Assembly (NCBI RefSeq): GCF_018446385.1
Contig: NW_024589871.1
Location: 124,001-188,000 of the forward strand
Length of the DNA stretch: 64,000 bases
Direction: 5' to 3'
Source: Zingiber officinale
Lineage: Eukaryota > Streptophyta > Magnoliopsida > Zingiberales > Zingiberaceae
The notes under the pieces are model-generated. The model did not search any database, was not told the origin of the DNA, and was given only the letters and a program-made list of their open reading frames with translations. Below are positions 57,174-64,000 of the stretch, piece after piece. Position numbers and translations under genes: made by a program. Position 1 is the first letter of the stretch; each line of letters starts with the position of its first letter.

Positions 57174-57425
57174 AATTGTCTCTTTCCAATAAGATCCATC
57201 AGAAAAGATTACTGCTTCTAAGTAATTTTGGGGCTCATTTTTCAATATGAAAGTGATAAAATCTGTTTCGTAAGTTTTTTCCATCTGAACTCTTTTACTT
57301 CGTTTGAGCCCAATTTTAACTGGTTTATCATCATCTTCTTCTTCTGATGTTTCATATGCATATTTTGAAGAACTAGTTTTCTCTCGGGTTTTATATGGAA
57401 ACACATGCTCGAAGAACAAGGCATT
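57174..57425 (-). pseudogene. Copia pol, linker before RT
   Basis: From 57425 leftward: ALFFEHVFPYKTREKTSSS, an acidic EEEDDD stretch, then RSKRVQMEKTYETDFITFIL and EAVIFSDGSYWKETI. This is the integrase-to-RT linker followed by the RT start of copia elements. The frame is open up to the solo LTR. Confidence 0.75.
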
Positions 57426-57714
57426 TCTTAATTTTATTATCGAGTTTCTATATATATGGGCAGTATTTATGACTCATATATAATAAACTAATACACATGA
57501 CTATTATGTGCATATCAAATAAATATGTAATCAATAATTTTTTATCTTATCTTAATCCTTTTTTAATCAGACACTAAAATTTTGGTAAGACACCATCACA
57601 TTCGTAATATTTATAGGACAGTTGTCTTCAATTTATAACTCATAAGGGATCTTATCTATTTTTTTGGGGACACCTTATTTAAAAAGTAATTAGCAATTAA
57701 CACAGCTTCTCCCC

Positions 57715-57990
57715 TCCCCCACATGAACGGTTAACCACAATCTCTACTAGGTACTAGTGGTCGCGGTAAACTGAAAGGTACTTGAATGCTATCATAGGTA
57801 TTCTGCTAAGCAAAAGATGCACAACCTTATCTCTCTTTTTCACTTTGCTCATGGCCTTCTCCTTATAAAGGAGCTTAACTTTAGCTGTAGTAAATGACCG
57901 AATAAAAGTCATTCAATATTTTTACTCGTTAGCCTTGAAATGTTCCACTTGGATAAATTATATTTTGACCGATTCGACATTTGACGGACA
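57715..57990 (+). repeat. LTR-like segment P, copy 2
   Basis: It aligns with 52300-52710: ATCATAGGTATTCTGCTAAG, CAAAAGATGCA, CCTTATAAAGGAGCT and AATAAAAGTCATTCAAT. Both copies are on the plus strand and flank the minus-strand copia element. Confidence 0.6.
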
Positions 57991-59290
57991 TAGATTGTGT
58001 TCACATATAAATCAACTTAGTTGAAATAAACCTACCAAGTTACTATGGTGTTTGTTTCAAAATTGGAAAAAAAAAAACTAGAGGTACTAACTTTGACTTT
58101 TCTGTGAATGTTCATGCATCAAACAAGTTATTTCATCTTAAGCAATCAATGATTGATCATGGAAGATGTCCGCTTTGACATATCTAACAACTTGTTTAAT
58201 TTAAAGGGCTAGTGCACTAACAATTGTCACTTAATATTAGGTTGAACATGTCAAACTAAATCTTACTAATCACACAAGTAGTATAAATTTGTTTAATTGG
58301 TGGTTGAAAAGTCAAGTCATGATAGCAAGTATATTACTTGAATATCAACTCGGAAGGGAAAAAAATACTTTTATATTGTTGAAAGTTAAATTGACCATCT
58401 TAAAACTTGTTTAAAAATCAATTACTCATTTAGACAAATTATCCATATGGTTTATTTTAGAAAAGACCCCTAACACTATAAGGTTATAGGGATCATTGAA
58501 GAAAAAACTTAGAAATTCACAATAAAATTTAGACCCGATCGAGTATTTGTCACATGACTAAGCAATTAATAAGCACTTCATGAAGAAGTGTATTCATGTA
58601 TTAACATACAATAAAATGCCTCAATTGAAATCATTAAAAACCTTCAAAAATAAGTTAAAAGATTGATTCCCTATATAGCATTTCATCTCTTTAAAAATAG
58701 TAATGAACAGTGACACTAATTTTTAAGGAATTTGTCAAAGCTAATAGAAGTATAATTTGTCAATGAACTTGTCTTAAAAAAATACAAAGAGAAAGAGACT
58801 CAATTTGTACAATAGCTGAAAATTAAACAAGTGGGGATGAATAATGTCGCACTGATGCAAGAAATACATAACTTGCTTGAAATTGAAGCTATGAGCTAAA
58901 TTAAAAATATTCCAAAGGGGAATACATACATGCGTCACATATCACGCTTTGTTGTTATTTTTTAATGATTTAAAATTATATTATTTAGAAAATATTAATT
59001 TAGTACGGCTATGCAAAGAAAAGGGTTTTTTTTTTATAAAAGGAGAGGTTGTTTTCATTTTTTTAAGAAAATAAAATGCTTTGAATGTTTCATTTACTTC
59101 CAAGTTCGAACCACCAATATATTTCACTACACGAAAAATGATTTCATTGGTGAAATTGATGGACAACTAGTTTTTCACTAAATATGAGATATTGATGGAC
59201 AAATATATACTTGATACTGTTTAAAAATATGAAGAAGATTAGTTGGGGATGTAGTTTCTTAGTTGATTGTGTAAAAATTTTGTTCCATTT
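57991..59290. other. AT-rich non-coding stretch
   Basis: No gene or repeat recognised; short minus-strand frames only (59166-58981). Confidence 0.35.
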
Positions 59291-59299
59291 TATAATACA

Positions 59300-60065
59300 G
59301 AAAATGTCAATGTCAGATCAAGGAAGGGGTCTTCGGCATTAGCCCTCCGATGTTCAAGTCAATTACCGAAATAGTAAAAAATAAAGCAGTGTAACAACAG
59401 TAAAAGCACAAGTGTGAATAGTAAATAGCGCATACCTCCACCGGTGTATGGACATTCTCTTTATATAGTGCCCCAGCGGGCTACGTGCACGCTCCTCAAG
59501 GTACGTGCACGCTTCCCCAACCATTCTATAAAAGGACATGTCAAAAAAGTATTTCTGACATATACCTTAACAAGGTATGTAAATCCCTGATGAAATAGTA
59601 GAAGTTTCGGTCGTACGATCTGTCTGTTGATCATGCCCTGTTGTCAACAACATTACCTCTCAAAGGGATATTAAGAGATACAAGAATGGTCCCACTATTT
59701 GAATGAGCAGGCTGTCGCTCGGCCGGGACTCCTCCGCTTGGTCGACCTCTGTTGCTTTTCCCTCAGTGATTTAATTCAGTAGATTGTTACCGCCTGACCA
59801 GACAAGTGCTCAAGTCACCTTAACGTTCCTACTATCCGTAAAGAGCATATGATATTTTTGCTATAATGCACTTGGCCGAACGGACGTTCTGCTCAGACAA
59901 GCCACCTGGCAGATCGGACACTTCAGGCCTGATCGACGATTGGAGTCAATTTTCGCTCGGCCAACTTTGGTGGGATCATTGACCGTCGTTGACCTTGTTG
60001 ACTACTTGAACTTTGACTTCCACGTCGACTGCTGTCTCTGTATTTGATCCGCTTGGTGGCCTCCT
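59300..60065 (-). repeat. LTR-like remnant (minus)
   Basis: The minus strand shows CTATATAAAG (59458-59467) followed by a GGAGGTATGCGC and GACTTGAACATCGGAGGGCT order. These correspond to TATA, GTACGC and GACTTGAGCGTCGGAGGGTC in the gypsy LTR family. U3 has CCGAGCG and GTCAACG words. Ends are not conserved. Confidence 0.5.
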
Positions 60066-60078
60066 TTATCGCCGCATC

Positions 60079-60583
60079 TAGGGGTGTAATCAAGTTGAGC
60101 CAAGCCGACCTCTTGAATATTTGAGTTTGAGTCGTTTATAATTGAGCCGAGCTCGAGCTTTATTTAACAAATATATAATATATTCATGGTTCACGAGCTT
60201 ATTTGAGCTTTTATCGAACCTAAATGAGCTTAATAAATATAAATTATAAATTTAAATATTCATTAAAAATTAAATTATATATTTAGAGAAAATTATAATA
60301 TATTTATTAAATTTTATAATTTTATTTAATAAATAAATTTAGTATATTTATCTTATATTTTTAATAATTAGAGTGTAAAATTTATAAATTTAATATCAAA
60401 ACTATTATTTTTTATTTAAAAATTTGAGCTTTTTAACGAACATATTCACGAGCTAACGAGCTGAATATTGTGAAGCTTGAATTTGATTTATTTATTTACG
60501 ATTCTCATTAAAAGAGCTCAAACAAACTTTTATCGAATCAAATTCGAATAATTCATGAGCAACTTTATTCATTTACATCCCTA
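60079..60583 (-). mobile_element. hAT-like MITE, copy 3
   Basis: It starts TAGGGGTGTAATCAAG and ends CATTTACATCCCTA. 8-bp flanks are GCCGCATC (60071-60078) and GCCACATC (60584-60591). Its reverse complement follows copy 2 (50339-50826) closely, including the AT-rich centre. Confidence 0.85.
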
Positions 60584-60591
60584 GCCACATC

Positions 60592-62456
60592 AATACTTTT
60601 CTCCATCAATGATGTCGTCCTTCACGAAATATGATTCGTCCGTGATTTGCTTCCAATCGTTGATGATATTGTCAAGTAATACTTTTGACAATTTATTTGC
60701 TACATAATTAGAAATATTAATAATTTTCTCCTATATTTATAGTCCAGAAATTGATTTGGCCAAACTCGACTTCAATGCAGTGCAGGACATGCACAAGAAA
60801 GAACTCAGAGATCTCTCAATGATTGAAGGATCAGATATTCATACATTATCCATTATCCTATTACTATCTACAATAGATTTATCAGTTTGACTAAACTTGA
60901 ATAGATTCGAACTTGAGTTTCGATATTTAAAAAATATCTGAAAGAGCTCAAGTAGGTCAACGTTAACCGGATACTTGACTATATATGAGAGGAAAGTCAA
61001 ATAGGTTATAAAGGATCGGATACTTTACTAACAAAGTCCTAACTCGAGAGTTAGGCAATAGTAAAGTCTTAACTCGGAGGTTAGGCAAGGCAATGTCCTA
61101 ACTCGAGGATTAGGCAAGCGTAAAGTCCAAACTCAGAGGTTAGGCAAGGCAAAGTCCTAACTTGAGGGTTAAGCAAGGGAAAGTCCAAGTGAATCAAAGA
61201 GAAGTTCTAACTGCAATTAGGCAAAGAAAAGTCTAAATGAGTCAAGAAAGACCGCACGTTAGTAAGAGGAAAGTACTAACTGCGGTTAGACAAGAGGAAA
61301 ATCCAAGTGGAACAAGGAGAGAAAGTTTAAGTAGGTCAAAAGGTTTACCGGACACTTGGTGAAAAAGTCCCAACATGTCACGATTGATCATAGGTTGGGC
61401 AAGGGAACTCTAGACTTGGGTTAAGCAAGTTAGGCTTGAGTAATCGATTGATAATCGATTGGGCCAAAGTCAATCGATCAGGTGATCGATTGAGAGTCTT
61501 TCTTCATGAGACAGAAAGGTTTTGGATTGATTGAGCAATCGATCAAGGGCTACGCCAATCAATCAGGTGATCGATTGGGAACTTTTCTTCTCGAAACAGT
61601 GGGTGGGTTAATCAATTAAATAATCGATTGGGAGCACGCTTGATCGATCAGCTGATCGATTAAGAGGAGTTTGTCGTGAATAGGGGTGAACATTCGGTTA
61701 ATTCGGTTAATTTGATATTAATTTTATATAAATTTTTTGTATTGTTATTTTAAATAAATTTAGTTAATTCGGTGTTAACTGAAATAATTAATTCAGTTAA
61801 TTTATGGACCGAATTAACCGAATGTTCACCCCTAGTTATGAAGCATAATAGCTTCCTTGCAAGAGTGTTGAATTGATTGGGAGTTTGCTTAATCAATCGG
61901 GAGAAGCTCGCAATCGAACAGTGGGCTTCTGAATTGATTGGATGATCGATTAAGAAAAGAAGAAAAGAGTTGTTGCGAGATTTGGATGGCTAGAATTACT
62001 CGGATATGATATGGCAATCGATTAGGGGTAAGGTCAATCAATTATGAGCCCTAATCTGTGTAATATAAAGGTTTTCATGAAGATTCAAATGCAATCTCTT
62101 CTTCTACACTCTTCATTATCAGTTCTTGAAGCTTTTTAGAGACAAGTATTACTGTATTTTCCAAGTATCAAGAGGCAATCCACAACAATAAGAGATCAAG
62201 AGCAAAGGTCATTCATTAATGTTGTATTTATTTCCTTATTCTTGTTACATTTCCTGTTGTATTTCTTGTATTTATTTGTACAAGATTTCTCCGCCTCCTT
62301 AAAGGAGGTTTTCATAGTATACTGTGAGTGAAGAGAGTGGAGCCTTAAATTAGTCACCTCAAGGAGATGAATATCAAATAAAATCAAGGTTATCAGCATT
62401 ACTTCGAATTTTCCATTGCAACAAATCCACAAGACAAAATGATTGGAGCTAATTAA
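60592..62456. repeat. SIRE-like copia LTR/leader remnant with internal repeats
   Basis: 61025-61190 holds about six ~30-base units of the type AAAGTCCTAACTCGAGGGTT AGGCAAGG. 61440-61670 holds repeated CAATCGATCAGGTGATCGAT words. The 3' part has TATA- and polyadenylation-like stretches and ends CATTGCAACAAATCCACAAG. This is the style of large plant SIRE/Maximus LTRs. No partner LTR or PBS is visible, so it is a remnant. Confidence 0.4.
61681..61834 (+). mobile_element. Short palindromic hAT-like MITE, copy 4
   Basis: It is 154 bp with long inverted ends (TAGGGGTGAACATTCGGTTA and its complement TAACCGAATGTTCACCCCTA). Flanks are GTCGTGAA (61673-61680) and GTTATGAA (61835-61842), matching 6 of 8. 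It is probably the same superfamily as the three longer copies but a separate family. Confidence 0.75.
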
Positions 62457-64000
62457 CCCCCCCCCCCCTCCTCTAGCTCCTAAAGTATCCCGACAGTCAT
62501 CCTTATCTACCACCCATTTAGAAAAAGAAAACCTCCATTCTCTCTAGGGAAGGTGATGAGAATAAGAATGTTGGCTAGGATCTCCTACGAAGTTCACTCC
62601 CGGAGCTAGAGAGCAGCGACAAGAAGAAGATGACCTCTACACTGGGGAGAGATCTCTCCCTCCCCCTAGTATGGCGATAGCAAAGGACATAATCGATGGG
62701 AGCACAAATTCATCGAAAAACTTCATTGTCAGCGACAGTAATTGTGAGAAGAATCTGTGGGAGCACAGGTTCATCAGGAAACTTCAAGGAACAACCTTCA
62801 AAAGTTGGGTTACTTCGGATTGCGCAAGGCTTTCAACCCAACCGGGTAATCACTATGGAGCTTGATCATTGTTTGGCAATGGGAGGAGGAAAGGAGGAGA
62901 GGGTGACACTCCTAGAGCGGGAATAAATGCAGGGAACAGTAGTTCTCTTCAAAGAGGGTTGACAAAGAGAAGTCGTTTCTTTCATGTGGCACTGGAGGAA
63001 GCATAGGGTTTGTACCGACGATTGGCGATGGCTAGAATTTGTTGTCCAAATCACAAATTGTGTCTCTCTAGCCAGGACCACTGGCTGCCCCAAGGGTGTG
63101 ACCAGAGACAGGAAGATATGAGCGGCGATTTGAGGTGATGTGGTGCTCAATCATTGGCAGGGAGAGGGCAAGTTTTATCAGATAGTGCAATAGGTTTTCA
63201 GAGCTGTCCGATGACCAACAGAGCCTTGGATTTCCCTGCCCTCAAAAAAAATTGGTGGGAGAGAGAGAGCAAATTAAGCATCACATGGAGGGTTGTGAAG
63301 TATGGATATGGGGGATCTTACTTGAGTCCAAAATCCACAACCCGAATGACAACCTCACCAACAAGGAGCTCTTTCTTCTTCAATGAAGCAGCCTAGCTCA
63401 GGTCAAATAAACTGTAGCTCGGCACAAGTGAAGGAGCCCCTCCTTTGCTCATATTTTCAAGAGATGGTAGGCTCCCTTATGGTGTAAATATAGACCAAGT
63501 GAGTGCATATAGATGAGGGGGCGCATGCAACTTGTCATGGTAGATGTTGCCAGGGAGAGCAGAGACCAGGGGGAGGCGGGGTGGCTATTGATCGGAAGAA
63601 GAAGGGGCTAAAGGCATAGATGAATCATGAAGCATCCAAGCTCAGTTACAGGAGCTATTGACATAGAGCCACTCGCACCTTCTGCTTGTGAGTTGTGTGC
63701 CCTTCATGGGGGAGTGTGCTGGCGGTCGGAACGATGGCAACTTGGTCCAAGTTCTACCAGAATCACAGGAAAGATGGAGGATCATGGTTGAGTTGAAACG
63801 TGGAGTGGTGTTCTCTTCCAAACTCAGATGATTGTTGGAGAGGACTCCTGGAATCAACGGAAGGGCACTGGTCTTGGGGTGTGGTTGTGATTCGCGACGG
63901 CCATAGAGGTAAAGCCGTAAATAGATGGAATTATAAAGATGATATAGTATTGAGTGGTAGCAATGTGTATCATGGTAAAGGTGAAGCGCTCGCCCCTACC
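62457..64000. other. No recognised gene; starts with a C homopolymer
   Basis: A run of 12 C lies at 62457-62468. GGGAGCACA(A/G)(A/G)TTCATC is repeated (62698 and 62759). Open frames at 63150-62866 (minus) and 63154-63396 (plus) have no domain. The GC content is higher than in neighbours, so a decayed gene or element is possible. Confidence 0.3.

Larger units (their letters stand above)
52780..57425 (-). mobile_element. Degenerate Ty1/copia element, 5'-truncated and interrupted by two solo LTRs
   Basis: From right to left, the minus strand shows a copia pol stretch in its usual order: pre-RT linker and RT start (57425-57174), RT (56375-56133), a short RT piece (55272-55225), then after an unrelated block the RT catalytic region, RNase H (54270-53397), PPT and 3' LTR. 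Solo LTRs occupy 56381-57168 and 55278-56127. Gag, protease and integrase are missing on the right. Stops and frameshifts are frequent, so this is a dead element. Confidence 0.8.

Noticed and set aside
52780..57425. Endogenous pararetrovirus as the source of the RT motifs
   Set aside because: The order RT then RNase H with a copia-type linker, PPT and LTR, and the YVDD motif context fit Ty1/copia; no movement or coat protein features were seen anywhere in the window.
61025..61190. CRISPR-like spaced repeats
   Set aside because: The units are directly adjacent diverged minisatellite repeats in a plant LTR remnant, without unique spacers.

Overview
This window is nuclear DNA from a flowering plant. 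The evidence is GT-AG introns in plant gene families (MCTP/FTIP, WOX, F-box/LRR, SEC3, CDC27), an AT-rich background and dense nested plant retrotransposons and MITEs. A monocot is likely; a ginger-like (Zingiberales) genome is only a guess from the style of the repeats. There are few intact host genes. I would stand behind two: the 5' end of an MCTP/FTIP-type C2-domain gene running off the left edge (1-605, minus) and a WOX11/12-type homeobox gene (37835-39035, minus).

Layout. 1-1.2 kb: MCTP gene and its leader. 4.3-11.0 kb: a complete, TSD-flanked, apparently non-autonomous Ty3/gypsy-type element. It has two LTRs, a PBS, a 40-codon gag stub, a 19-unit 65-bp array, a PPT, no pol, and a three-exon antisense gene of the 'putative gypsy type transposon' (Transposase_28) family. 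13.3-17.1 kb: a decayed hAT-like (ZMYM1-type) transposon carrying a SINE. 21-27.5 kb: MITEs, a PIF/Harbinger-like element with a nested Tourist-like MITE, and a small multi-exon gene or fragment with a helix-hairpin-helix tail. 27.7-32.7 kb: a run of same-strand host-gene fragments (CDC27/HBT exon 1 with a nonsense codon, a 5'-truncated F-box/LRR gene, SEC3 exons). 33-36.5 kb: retroelement debris including a gypsy gag region. 37.8-39.0 kb: WOX gene.

40.8-48.4 kb: LTR debris with three different minisatellites (24, 117 and 30 bp), a fold-back element sitting between (TA)n tracts, and a CACTA-like end. 49.3-61.8 kb: four hAT-like MITEs with 8-bp target duplications, and a degenerate minus-strand Ty1/copia element broken by two TSD-flanked solo LTRs of the same LTR family as the 4.3-11.0 kb element. 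60.6-62.5 kb: a SIRE-like LTR remnant. 62.5-64 kb: nothing recognised.

The genes do not form a pathway. The organising theme is repeated insertion, nesting and gene-fragment accumulation between two developmental genes (an FTIP/QUIRKY-like membrane-trafficking gene and a root-type WOX gene). All family assignments are recognition by eye from translated motifs; no database search was run.
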